36,185 nucleotides of DNA from the NCBI GenBank assembly GCA_032718475.1, contig JAUCBJ010006379.1, forward strand, positions 1-36,185, written 5' to 3'. The notes below the pieces were generated by a model. It was not told the origin of the DNA, searched no databases, and saw only the letters and a list, made by a program, of their open reading frames with translations. Positions 1 through 9,429 of the stretch are shown in pieces (the first letter of the stretch is position 1; every line of letters starts with the position of its first letter). Position numbers and translations under genes: made by a program. This DNA comes from Nemertoderma westbladi. Its lineage: Eukaryota > Xenacoelomorpha > Nemertodermatida > Nemertodermatidae.

Positions 1-690
1 AGGATAGTTCTTTTTACAGAACACAGCAGAACACAGTAGAACACAGCAGAACACAATAGAATACAGGCGGAACATAGGCGAACACAGCTGTAATTAAAAT
101 CTACACCAAAAAATAACACACTTGGGAAAGTACCGGACTTAATCATACAACTGTAAGATGTCAATTACATATTTAAATTAAATGGCGGTTTTCCATATCC
201 TCCAAAATAAATTACCTGATCAGAGTTGCCCGATCAGCTGTTCGGTTAGGCCTGTACCTGTTACTAGTCCAGCAGTCTGCCTATCAGCCTGTTCCAGTAC
301 TGCAGTAGGCCTAGTGCAGTAGTGCTGTAGAGACATGTACAGACTGACAGACTGTACATTGTACAGACAGACAGATGTAGGCACAGTGTAGAGTATATTA
401 CCAATGTACTGATATAGGCCTACTCAGCTACCGGTACTGTACTAACCAACTCTCCATGGTTACAGGATAATGAGAAGTAATTTATTTTGGAGGATATGGA
501 AAACCGCCATTTAATTTAAATATGCAATTGACATCTTACAGTTGTATGATTAAATCCGGTACTTTCCCAAGTGTGTTATTTTTTGGTGTAGATTTTAATT
601 ACAGCTGTGTTCGCCTATGTTCCGCCTGTATTCTATTGTGTTCTGGTGTGTTCTACTGTGTTCTACTGTGTTCTGTAAAAAGATATATCC
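1..690. mobile_element. Inverted-repeat (fold-back/MITE-like) element, about 215-bp arms
   Basis: Positions 2-215 read as the reverse complement of 477-690 with only scattered mismatches and small length differences. The arms start with a run related to TCTTTTTACAGAACACAG, followed by several AGAACACAGT-type short repeats, and end at the TTCCATATCCTCC/GGAGGATATGGAA pair. The spacer at 216-476 is a different sequence rich in CAGTA/GTACAG words. An open frame at 522-773 lies within the right arm and is not treated as a gene. The left arm begins at the window edge, so the true end and any target duplication on that side cannot be checked. A non-autonomous DNA element is the simplest reading; the family is not recognised. 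Confidence 0.8.
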
Positions 691-1380
691 GATTATACAC
701 TATCAGAAAGTTAAAACATACTCGCATCAAGAAAAAGAAGATGCCCAGTAATACCATTGTTCCAAACCGCTAGTCTATGTTTCGTATTTTTGTTGCCACT
801 GTTACGTCTCTTTTTCCCAATAAACTTGGTTGCTTGACTCTTGGGGCGGGTTTGCTGTGAGGTACTGGTTGTTTTGATGGTGGCTCTGAGAGGGAGGTGG
901 TGGCATGGTACCTTGCAGACACCGAGGCATTATCCTAATTACTTTGGTAGTTTGACATTGGAATTTGTTTATAATAATTTAGTATTGTCTGTCATAATTT
1001 AAGAGTTATGTATATCATTTATTGTTGTGCGCCATTCTATATGTATTTATATCAAAAATTCCAAATAAAAGTTAGAGTATACAAAATTATTAAAGTTATC
1101 CAAGTGTAATGGACTTCCAGGATTCAGGATTTCAATTGCTACAACAGTTTTCTGTTGGCTTTACTCTTGTTTACGCAATTTACTCTTGCTGATGAATATT
1201 TTAGAACAAAATGTATAATCTAAAAATTTACTTTGCAATTGAAGCAAAGAGAATACCGTAGTTTGACAATAATACAAATATGATAAAACTTCTTTGTTCT
1301 AGAATATTCAACGGCTTCTCAAGAAAACTGTAGCGAAAACCGTACTAAAGCTGAGATAAATAATTTGAATTTAGGTTTGT
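691..1380. other. Intergenic stretch, nothing recognised
   Basis: No open frame with coding character, tRNA-like or repeat structure was seen. AATAAA-type signals occur near 820 and 1062, but with no gene attached they mean little. Confidence 0.5.
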
Positions 1381-1562
1381 TAGGCAGCGTTCACACTACC
1401 GAGTCAACGTCAAAAGAAAATAAATATAGCTACCTAACAATAATAAATAATAATATATTATATAATATAATACATTAGGGCATTCTAGAAAAAATTAAAT
1501 TTCATGTGATGTGATTTACATTTTGTGTTTTGACTTTGACTCGGTAGTGTGAACGTGGCCTT
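1381..1562. mobile_element. Small TIR element (MITE), about 180 bp
   Basis: The ends are inverted copies of CGTTCACACTACCGAGTCAA: left end 1381-1416, right end about 1528-1562. The interior is AT-rich (TAATAA and TATATA runs) and non-coding. The outermost bases read TAGGCAGCG on one side and TAAGGCCACG on the other strand, so the very tips have diverged by a few bases. A two- or three-base TA/TTA duplication is possible but too short to prove. The family is not assigned. Confidence 0.75.
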
Positions 1563-1582
1563 ACAAAGCTTAGTTAGAAGGA

Positions 1583-2430
1583 CGGTAATGGTGAAAAATA
1601 TCGAGACTTTAAAAATATCGAGAGTAAAAATAACGAGTGTAAAAATATCGAGAGTAAAATAACGAGTGTTGAAAATGAACGTGTTTAAAGAATATCGAGA
1701 GTAAAAATAACACGAGATGAAAAATATCGAAAATAATGATAAAAATATCGAGTGTTGAAAAATATCGAGAGTAAAAATATTGCATTCTGCGTGAGCATTT
1801 TATTTAGAATTATGGGAGAATATTGCAGTGCATGGGTTACAACAGTGCAAGTGCAAGTAAGTGGCATTAATACACCTTGGATAGTGTACCCATTCACCAG
1901 ATTTATTATACTAGCTAGTTTTTGCTATTTTTTTAATAAATATTATAAAAAAGTGCTAGCTATCAATTTGGATAAATATTTTTGTTCTAGATGACATTTT
2001 TTAGTTCTAGATTGTTCTAGATTGATGTTAATTTTTTAAAATAGCTAGTATTTTCTACTTCTTTTTATAAATGTTATAGAACACGTGTAAGCTACCAATG
2101 TTGATAAATATTTTTGTTCTAGAACACATTTTTTTTTGTACTAGAACATTTTTGGGAAAAAGGTTATCATACAACCGGTATTAAAAAAAATTGTTACTAT
2201 CGATATTTTTACTCTCAATTTTTTCAACACTCGATATTTTTCAACACTCGATAATTTTACTCTCGATATTTTTCAACACTCGATATCTTTCAACACTCTA
2301 ATATTTTTACTCTCGATATTTTTACTCTCGATATTTTTACTCTCGATATTTTTACTCTCGATATTTTTACTCGCGTTTTTTTTACTCTCGATATTTTTCA
2401 TGTCTCGATATTTTTCCATATAACCAGTAG
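1583..2430. mobile_element. Fold-back element with tandem 'AAATATCGAGAGTA' arms
   Basis: The left arm (about 1583-1786) repeats AAAAATATCGAGAGTAAAAA with variants such as GAGTGT. The right arm (about 2197-2430) carries the reverse complement, TTTTTACTCTCGATATTTTT, in a denser array with a period of 16-18 bp. The outer edges match too (GGTAATGG...ATATCGAGAC against its complement near 2405-2425). The loop at 1787-2196 is AT-rich and repeats GCTAGCTA and TTCTAGA words. Open frames here simply run through the repeats. Tandem arrays inside inverted arms are the classic architecture of Foldback-type elements, but no transposase is present. Confidence 0.75.
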
Positions 2431-2454
2431 GACCTCGTAAAGCCGTGGTTCGTG

Positions 2455-3046
2455 GAGTAGGGCACAGAAACTGACGGATTCTTCGCGAATTTTGCAAACG
2501 TCGCAAATTTTGCAAACGTCGCGAACGTCGGGAATTTTATGTTATGTAAAATGGACACTCCTTAAGCAACACGGTCCCTACTTCACCCTGTCGACACCCC
2601 AGCCATTTTCCACCAATCCTTTTTTAGAGTTTTTTAATTTTTTTGGTATTGGTGAAAGTTCTAGAACATTAGTAGATATGTTTTTTACGATAGCTAGTGT
2701 TTTTTGCTTGCTAGTATTTTTTCAAATTATAAAAAAATGTGAAAGTCCATGATATTTCAGGTTAAACTGTTGAAGAATATATTAATGACCAAAACTATTT
2801 CCAAAAATTACTAGCTAGTATAAAATACTAGCTATATATATATACCATAAAAAATCTACTAAGGTTCTAGAACATTCACTAATATAAAAAAAGCACTAAA
2901 AAACCCCAAAAAATGTTAAAAACTCATTCGGGACCCTTTTGCTTAAGGAGTCAAATTTGTAGAATAAATTCCCGAAGTTTGCGACGTTTGCTAAATTCGC
3001 GACGTTTGCGAAATTCGCGAATAATCCGTCAGTTTCTGTGCCCTAA
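2455..3046. mobile_element. Near-palindromic fold-back element, about 290-bp arms
   Basis: From AGGGCACAGAAACTGACGGA at 2459 the sequence is mirrored by 2929-3046, which ends TCCGTCAGTTTCTGTGCCCT. The first 125 bp of each arm contain repeated TTTGCGACG/CGTCGCAAA words. Pairing then continues more weakly towards the centre through TTCTAGAACATTAGTAGAT and GCTAGTATTTT motifs. The unpaired centre is about 2740-2800. It lies directly beside the preceding fold-back element and shares CTAGCTAGTATT/TTCTAGAAC vocabulary with that element's loop, so the two may be related. No coding capacity. Confidence 0.8.
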
Positions 3047-3278
3047 TGGGTTCGTGCCGAAACAATCAAATCTTACACACTTAACACACACGAAATAATT
3101 TAATGTGGGTATTAGTATGCCTGAATAATTAAATAGAAATTAAATTAATGGACGCTATTTCATCATGAAATCTACGGAATTAATCCCACACGTCACTACT
3201 GATTTTAAAAATCTATATACTGTAGATTGCAATTTATATTTGGCTACCTTTTAATGTGACTAATTGAATTATTCACCC
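3047..3278. other. AT-rich spacer, nothing recognised
   Basis: Short AT-rich interval between two inverted-repeat elements; no open frame or repeat stands out. Confidence 0.5.
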
Positions 3279-3321
3279 CTATACACCATGTCCCAGAATA
3301 TAGTGTCGTAATTCAGTGACA

Positions 3322-3338
3322 CCCCCCCCCCCCCCCCC
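3322..3338 (+). repeat. Poly-C tract (17) in FB-1 arm 1
   Basis: A run of 17 C lies between GTGACA and TAATTTTTTTAC. It has an exact-length counterpart, 17 G, in the opposite arm at 8689-8705. Confidence 0.9.
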
Positions 3339-3868
3339 TAATTTTTTTACAAATCGTAATGAGATTGCATGAAATTAGAAACAGAGATAGTTTCACCTCC
3401 CGACCACTAACTGGTCTTTTGACTTTTGCTTTCAATCTTTGGCTACATGCGTTTAAAAAAGTGTCTCCAGCGATATTACACCAGTTACACCGCATTTATT
3501 CTTCAACCTTATAGTGATTTGTTGGTACTGATAGAAAGCTGACCGTACAAGGATTCCAAATATGTAACACAATTTGAATTGCGTTAAAAAATAGCGGAGA
3601 TATGGGCGTTCAAATGTTGCATGGTTTTGCACCAGCGGAGGTTATTTTATTCTATTTAATAAATGCATCATAATCTGGAATATTTTGTTCATCCAAATAC
3701 GTAGCTGGGCAACAATGCATTACATCTTTAATCATACTATTAAGTAGCTATTCATACATTTAAAAAATGTTCCAGAATATGGTATATTTATTAAATAGAA
3801 TAAAATAGCCTCGCGCCGGTGCAAAACCATGCAACATTTGAACGCTCATATCTCAGCTATTTTTCAAC

Positions 3869-3874
3869 GAAATT
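3869..3874 (+). repeat. Target-site duplication GAAATT, left copy
   Basis: GAAATT sits exactly where FB-1 arm 2 stops and the TTATTATTATT tail of the minus-strand LINE begins. The same six bases recur at 8436-8441, where arm 2 resumes. Confidence 0.75.
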
Positions 3875-4034
3875 ATTATTATTATTATTTATTTATAATC
3901 TCGGACACAAACGATCCATTGTACATACAAGGCAGAACTAACTAAACTAAATTTGAGAAATACAGCACATTAAAGTAGAATTACACCAAATACGAAAATA
4001 AAGGAAATTTAAATAAGAATTCCGAATACGATAA

Positions 4035-6848
4035 TTACGTTAAACTTGGATCAAGCACCTTGTGCCACCGATCAATCAGAACAGAGTTCACTGAAAAATT
4101 AGTTATAATAGCACCAATTAGCGTATTACCTGAGTTATTTACTCTATTTAACAAGGAAAATATAGATTTGCGCATAATGGCCTTAAAGGTATTTACTCTA
4201 TTATTAACAAAAATTGTGTCTGCATCGTCACTGCGGGAGTATTTAAACAACAGACGAAAACACATGTTATAGGCTACTTTCACTTGTCGCAAAGTTTGAA
4301 CACGGAAAATAGACCACAAAGAGCTGCAATATAAACTGTAGCAATAAGTTTTGAACAAACATAGTTTAACACCAAGAGAACACCGAGAGAAATTTCTAAC
4401 TAACAAGTTACCTCGACAAAATAAAGAAGATTTAATTTTATTTATGTCTGCTTCATCAGAAAGGTCACAGCTTATAATGTGTCCCAAGTAAGAAACCTGC
4501 TTAACACAGTCTAACGGTTTTCCATTGAGATAGATGTCGCCTGCACGGTGAAAACGATAGGGCATAAAATACAAACAGTGTGATTTGAGTGGATTGAACA
4601 AAATATCAAATTTAGCGCCGTAACGCTCACATATCTTGACTAGTGCACGTAACCCAAAAATACTCGGCGACAGTAAACACAGGTCATCTGCGTAAAATAA
4701 GTGATTTAAAAGACTCTTTCCAACTTTACAACCAACATTAGATTTGTTTAGTTCTACACTTAAGTCATTCATATAAATGTTAAATAAGAGGGGGCTGAGC
4801 AAACTTCCTTGACGGACGCCATTTGAAACCAAAAATGCACCGGAAGAAGCAGAACCCCAGCTAATATAAATTAGTTCATGGGAATACCAAAAGGCCAAGA
4901 GTCTTACAATACCAATAGATACACCAAGTTCAATTAGCTTTAGAAAAAGTTTACTATGATTGACGCGGTCAAACGCTTTCGAGGCGTCTAAGAAGGCAGT
5001 ATACACAGGTGAGTCTTTACTAATATATAAGTGAATTGTTTGTTTTAAGGCAAAAATACGCATTTCTGTACCTAGGCCCTCTGCAAAACCAAACTGGTTG
5101 TCAGATATATTGGAATGCATGGCAACGAGCCAAAGCAAACACGTTTCCAAAACCTTAGAGCCAGCTGTAGCTTTGGCTATGGGTCGGTAATTCAAACGTT
5201 CACTCATACTAGCGTTTTTATCTTTGATAATAGGCAACAAACTAGAATTAATTAACGATTGAGGCAAAAACCCATGAGTTATAAATGAATTGAACAATAA
5301 ACACAAAATTACTGGCAAAAGGTTACCGCCAAAAATATAACTTTCAGGGAAGATGCCATCAGGCCCGGCAGCCTTTCCACACTGCAGACCGTTGATGGCA
5401 TCTTTCACCTTATCAGCCGAAATATGGACATTATTGGAGCCGTCCCATTCAGAAAACTTACACTGCACAAAAGTAGAGTCAATTTCAGATACAGGGACTG
5501 AATTAAAAATATCACAATAATTAGATTTGAATAAATCGGCGATTTCTTCCTCAGTGTGGGCGGAGCCGACAGAGGTTGCTAAACCCATTTTAATAGTTGT
5601 TGCTTTCTTTATTGAACTCCAAAAATCTTTTCTAGAGTTAATAAAAGAAGCCGCTAGGCGATCTGCTCGCAAAGCACCTTCCTCCCGTTTGCAATTTCGG
5701 AGAGCCAATTTAAATTGCGCGGCCGTTTTTTTCTTTACCTCCCATACAAGCCCAAACCTAGGCCGCCCTTGTTCGCACCAAATATGAAAAGCCTCCTGCG
5801 CCGCAGCCCGCTTTTCTTTTACAAACTCATTCCATCCAGGAATGCAATTGGAGATTGAATTACCCCTTTTTTGAGGAATAAATTTTGATGTACAGCTATG
5901 TAGAATATTAATAGTATCAGTATAACACGAATTTAGTGACATTTTATGGTTAATATTCTCACAATGAATATCACAACAAGTTAAAGCAGAAAGGGGTAAC
6001 TGTAATAAACGTAGTTGTTCATCAACAGTTTGAGAATATTTTGAAATATTTTCACCGCTGGCTTTATCCCACGTTGCGTTATTGGAAAAAGTGACGTTAT
6101 TGCTACTGCCAGGTGTGGACGCACTAAGCAGCAAAGATACAGTCACTGAGACGGGTAAATGTTCATCATAAACAAGATCACGTAGGACAGTAATATTACT
6201 AATAGAGGAATGAAAGTCGGCGGTGGAAACGATGTGGTCTAACCACGACACTGTGCCATGTACATGGCTGGTAAATGAAAAAGTGTCATCGGGTAGAATA
6301 TGTAAATCAGACCATATCAATGAAAAACAATCACAAAATAATTTCAGTTCATTACCAAACGGTCGATCGGGAGCAGTATTAAAGTCTCCCAAAATAGCAC
6401 ATTTAGAACCAGGGTGCTCAGCAATGTACGCAGAACATTCACCTAATAACTCTAGATACAAATCTAAATTATCAACGGATTCACAAGGCATATATACATT
6501 CAGTAACAGAGTGCTAGAACCGTCAGTACTTTTAATGTTACAACCAATAATTCTTTCGTTAATATTGACTATATTTATTGAACTGGATAAATGTTTGCGC
6601 CATAAAACAGCCAACCCCCCAAAAGGACGGCCGACCAATGGACCATCAGCCAAATCGACGGAAGATACACCCGAACTAAGAAAGTCATTATGGAGCGAAT
6701 TTAATTTGGGCAATTTTTGCTTCACCAACCAGGTTTCCTGTAAAAAAACGACGTCATGCGAGTCACATAAAGCCTTAATGACATCCGGGTTATTATTCAG
6801 GCCACTGCAGTTATAAGTGCATATTCTAAGTGAGTTTAGGATAGCCAT
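4035..6848 (-). CDS. LINE ORF2: apurinic-type endonuclease + reverse transcriptase
   Basis: Encodes the protein that nicks target DNA and primes reverse transcription at the nick. The first real ATG is at 6848; the longer frame upstream would need a TTG start. The endonuclease domain covers about residues 1-235: TYNCSG near 13, LQETW with the catalytic Glu near 38, LGDFN near 154-158, SWLDH near 201-205 and the final His near 230. The linker runs to about 480. The RT domain follows: NYRPIA near 553, AFLDASKAFD near 618-627, NGVRQGSLLSP near 676-686 and the catalytic YADD at about 719-722, then a C-terminal region with no recognisable RNase H. All catalytic residues I can check are present and there is no internal stop. 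Start and stop lie inside one transposed unit with its ORF1 77-100 bases upstream. Confidence 0.93.
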   Translation of the reverse strand: MAILNSLRICTYNCSGLNNNPDVIKALCDSHDVVFLQETWLVKQKLPKLNSLHNDFLSSGVSSVDLADGPLVGRPFGGLAVLWRKHLSSSINIVNINERIIGCNIKSTDGSSTLLLNVYMPCESVDNLDLYLELLGECSAYIAEHPGSKCAILGDFNTAPDRPFGNELKLFCDCFSLIWSDLHILPDDTFSFTSHVHGTVSWLDHIVSTADFHSSISNITVLRDLVYDEHLPVSVTVSLLLSASTPGSSNNVTFSNNATWDKASGENISKYSQTVDEQLRLLQLPLSALTCCDIHCENINHKMSLNSCYTDTINILHSCTSKFIPQKRGNSISNCIPGWNEFVKEKRAAAQEAFHIWCEQGRPRFGLVWEVKKKTAAQFKLALRNCKREEGALRADRLAASFINSRKDFWSSIKKATTIKMGLATSVGSAHTEEEIADLFKSNYCDIFNSVPVSEIDSTFVQCKFSEWDGSNNVHISADKVKDAINGLQCGKAAGPDGIFPESYIFGGNLLPVILCLLFNSFITHGFLPQSLINSSLLPIIKDKNASMSERLNYRPIAKATAGSKVLETCLLWLVAMHSNISDNQFGFAEGLGTEMRIFALKQTIHLYISKDSPVYTAFLDASKAFDRVNHSKLFLKLIELGVSIGIVRLLAFWYSHELIYISWGSASSGAFLVSNGVRQGSLLSPLLFNIYMNDLSVELNKSNVGCKVGKSLLNHLFYADDLCLLSPSIFGLRALVKICERYGAKFDILFNPLKSHCLYFMPYRFHRAGDIYLNGKPLDCVKQVSYLGHIISCDLSDEADINKIKSSLFCRGNLLVRNFSRCSLGVKLCLFKTYCYSLYCSSLWSIFRVQTLRQVKVAYNMCFRLLFKYSRSDDADTIFVNNRVNTFKAIMRKSIFSLLNRVNNSGNTLIGAIITNFSVNSVLIDRWHKVLDPSLT

Positions 6849-6948
6849 TGATAATGTTAAGTTTATGATCAATGATGAGTTTCACTGTAGAGTATATGAG
6901 AGCAAAAGTTATACTGTGTATATAAAACAGAACCATATCAGCAACCTA

Positions 6949-8435
6949 TCAGGCTACTGGTGACTCACCCACCCTGCGGGTCGAAGGTGGTGAGGATGTC
7001 GGTTTGGCGATGCCGGATCGTGGCGCAGGCCAAAAGCGCTTAACAATTATACCCTTTGGCCATGAATCCAACTGTAGGAGTATAGAGAAGGAAAACTCGT
7101 CAGGTGGGCTTACAATAAAGGAGTTATACGAATTGTTGATTTTATTAGGATTCTCAACAACGTCCACATCTACGTTAAGTTTATCAGATAAGAAGTTTTT
7201 AACCAAGTCAGCAGATATATGCGGCTTAAATCGCGATACAAATATTTGATCCCTTCCTTTCTGGAACCTCTTTAGCCGAGAGGGTGAGCCCAGCGAGAGA
7301 TCAGCAAAATCCCCTGACGAGAAATCTCCTGTCCCAAATCGCGGAGCCGCACGTTTCTTTTTATTACGGACGAGACGAAATCCATCCTCATCAATATTAG
7401 AATCGGCTGCGGCATTACCGCCAGTAGAACCTGAATGTAAAGGTAGATCATGGTTGAGTACAGTGGACCGAGAGCGGAGCGAGACGTTGGCGCCAACTTC
7501 ACTAGAGCGATAGCCTTGCGGAGGCCGCCGGTTCTGGAACGGGGGTAATTGCCGGGAGCCGGTCCCGGAGTATCCCTATATGCCCAGAGCGGGGCATTAT
7601 CCAGACCGTCCGCCGTATCCCCATCAACGAGGATCACTGGCAGAGGAGGAGGGGCGACTTGGTGTTTCCACACGGTAGCTGACCCAGGAGTCACAACGTA
7701 GCAGACACAACGTTGACTGAATTGTTACTTAAAACATAGTGCTTTAGCTTCAAGTAATCCTCCCGACTACAGACAGAAGAGGTCAATAGGGAGTCGTGGA
7801 TCAAAACCTTCTCTTTTAGCGAAATAACCAGTTCCCGTAGGTCACGTACTTCTTCGTCCCTAACTGCTGCTTTAGCCGACAAATTATCGGAAGGGGGTAG
7901 ACGAGAAGTGTTTAGCGCAACAAATATAGGTCTCGTGGGGATATCGATAAAAGCGCTCTCATTGAACAGATTAAATATATCGTTAATGTGGGCCTTTTTC
8001 TTTTTATTACCCATCCGACCCACCCACGCAGGCAGAGGACGATCGGCGGATGCGCATTTACCCGCTTCATCAAAGAGGAGTCTTTTGGCAGCCACTACCT
8101 CAGAGAGGGAGTAGAAATTTGAAACAACCGAAACGAGTGATGTTTTCTCCATTGAGGAAATTTGAAACTGCACAAAACATAGCAGCTCGCAAATAACTTT
8201 GGGATTTTCCGTATTGTCGGTCGATAGACCAACTGACTCCAGCCTGGAAGTGGCAGGTTCAAGTTGAGACAACTCATCCTCGTCTGAGGAATCGTCTTCC
8301 AGAACGCTGTTGGCGTTAGGTGGGTCACGGTTGCCCACACACATAGCTTCAGCTGTAGGAGTTAGCCGTTCTCCGCGCTTCAGTTTACAACTTTGACAGA
8401 GCAATCTGCCCTCAAAAGTATCGAGATTAGAATGA
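6949..8435 (-). pseudogene. LINE ORF1, frameshifted and lacking its N-terminus
   Basis: ORF1 proteins bind element RNA and act as chaperones. Two parts are legible. The N-terminal part (8435-7691, one frame) begins inside a Cys-x2-Cys zinc-finger-like motif (LCQSC), then an acidic/serine stretch and a helical region (LRELVISLKEKVLIHDSLL) of coiled-coil type, and ends at TGA 7691. The C-terminal part (about 7500-6949, another frame) reads DEDGFRLVRNKKKR, then FVSRFKPHISADLVKNFL, YNSFIVS and WPKGIIVKRFW, the usual RRM-like and C-terminal pattern of LINE ORF1 proteins. At least one frameshift lies at about 7500-7700. No in-frame ATG precedes the first motif, consistent with 5' truncation at 8435. 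Confidence 0.8.
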
Positions 8436-8441
8436 GAAATT
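8436..8441 (+). repeat. Target-site duplication GAAATT, right copy
   Basis: Second copy of the six bases found at 3869-3874, marking the 5' junction of the LINE insertion and the resumption of FB-1 arm 2. Confidence 0.75.
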
Positions 8442-8688
8442 CAAATTGTGTTACATATTTGGAATCCTTGCATGACCAGCTTTCCATTGGTACCAACAAA
8501 CAGCTATAAGGTAGAAGAATAACTGCGGTGTAACTGGTGTAATATCGCTGGAGACACTTTTTTAAACCCATGTAGCTAAAGATTGAAAGCAAAAATAAAA
8601 ATTCTGGCTCACCCAGTCAGTGGTCGGGAGGTGAACCTATCCCTGTTTCAAATTTCATGCAATCTCATTACGATTTGTAGAAAAATTA

Positions 8689-8705
8689 GGGGGGGGGGGG
8701 GGGGG
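8689..8705 (+). repeat. Poly-G tract (17) in FB-1 arm 2
   Basis: 17 G, the complement of the 17-C tract in arm 1; followed by TGGGTGTCACTGAATTACG, mirroring the other arm. Confidence 0.9.
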
Positions 8706-8950
8706 TGGGTGTCACTGAATTACGACACTATATTCTGGGACATGGTGTATATTTGTAGCCTTTTTAATTTGTGTCTTTAATTGAATCAAACATTAAACTA
8801 AAATATATGTCACAATATTGATCTGTCTGTAGCTGGTCAATGAATCTCTCATCAATTTGTTAATTAGTCGCTGCTCAGTCATTGAACAATTGAACACGTG
8901 CTGCTCGAAGACCCCACAACGTGTTGGTACTTAGTAGTAAAAGCTTAAAA

Positions 8951-9098
8951 TGCAAGGATTCCAAATATTGTAAATGTATTTCGTTGAAAAATAGCTGAGA
9001 TATGAGCGTTTAAAACTATTCTATATTACATAAACCATATTCTGGAACATTATGTTTATCCAATATGTAGCAGGGCAACAATGCTATACCTCTTTTTA
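8951..9098 (+). mobile_element. FB-1 copy 2, fragment
   Basis: The stretch from GCAAGGATTCCAAATATTG through AATAGCTGAGATATGAGCGTT to GCAGGGCAACAATGC follows FB-1 arm 1 and its loop (compare 3549-3735) with an internal deletion. Only a fragment remains; both ends are lost. Confidence 0.65.
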
Positions 9099-9298
9099 AT
9101 TATTTGTATGGAATTAATTCCGCACTATCAATTCGGCAGGGAGACATATTTTCCAGCTTTATATCGCAGTGCGACATTTTTTCTCAGTATGTCCCTACGC
9201 CATACATTTTACTATGTATGTCCAGTATGTCAACGCGTCATTAATAGGTTGTTCTAGAAAGTTTAAGTGCATAAACTACAAATAATTGCCCATTAGAT

Positions 9299-9413
9299 TC
9301 GCCATTGTTCATAATTAGCGCTTTAAAGCTTTTACGGCCCTCGTTCTATTATTTTACAACAGCACTAGTGCCGTAACGCTATAAAAGTGCTATTTATGAA
9401 CAATGACGCATAG
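9299..9413. mobile_element. Hairpin MITE, about 115 bp
   Basis: CGCCATTGTTCATAATTAGC at 9299 is mirrored by GCTATTTATGAACAATGACG ending near 9412. Arms are about 40 bp (including TTTTACGGC against GCCGTAACG), with a loop of about 30 bp (CCTCGTTCTATTATTTTACA). No clear target duplication and no coding capacity. Confidence 0.6.
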
Positions 9414-9429
9414 TTAATAAAGTATACTA

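Larger units (their letters stand above)
3875..8435 (-). mobile_element. Non-LTR retrotransposon (LINE), 5'-truncated, ORF2 intact
   Basis: Read on the minus strand the element is: partial ORF1 (8435-6949), a short spacer, ORF2 (6848-4035), a 3' UTR of about 160 bases, and a tail of (TAA)n/(AATAA)n type at 3875-3895. It is flanked by the 6-bp duplication GAAATT and is inserted in FB-1 arm 2. ORF1 is already open at the first base, with no ATG before its Cys-x2-Cys motif, so the copy is 5'-truncated inside ORF1. The APE endonuclease plus RT without RNase H, and a microsatellite tail instead of poly(A), fit a CR1/jockey/L2-like group; the exact clade needs a tree. ORF2 has no stop over 937 codons, so the insertion is fairly young. 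Confidence 0.85.
3279..8757. mobile_element. FB-1 copy 1: palindromic fold-back element split by a LINE
   Basis: The outer ends are inverted copies of ACACCATGTCCCAGAATA (3284-3301 and about 8734-8751). Arm 1 runs from 3279 to about 3690 and includes a 17-C tract at 3322-3338. Arm 2 is the reverse complement but is interrupted: it runs 3760-3874, then resumes at 8442-8757 with a matching 17-G tract at 8689-8705. Rejoining the two parts of arm 2 restores continuous complementarity to arm 1 (for example GAATTCAAATTGTGTTACA across the join), so the central 4.56 kb is an insertion. The centre lies near 3725. No protein is encoded; this is a non-autonomous family with at least three copies in the window. 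Confidence 0.85.

Noticed and set aside
6223-6816. 197-aa plus-strand frame as a gene
   Set aside because: Antisense to the intact endonuclease domain of LINE ORF2.
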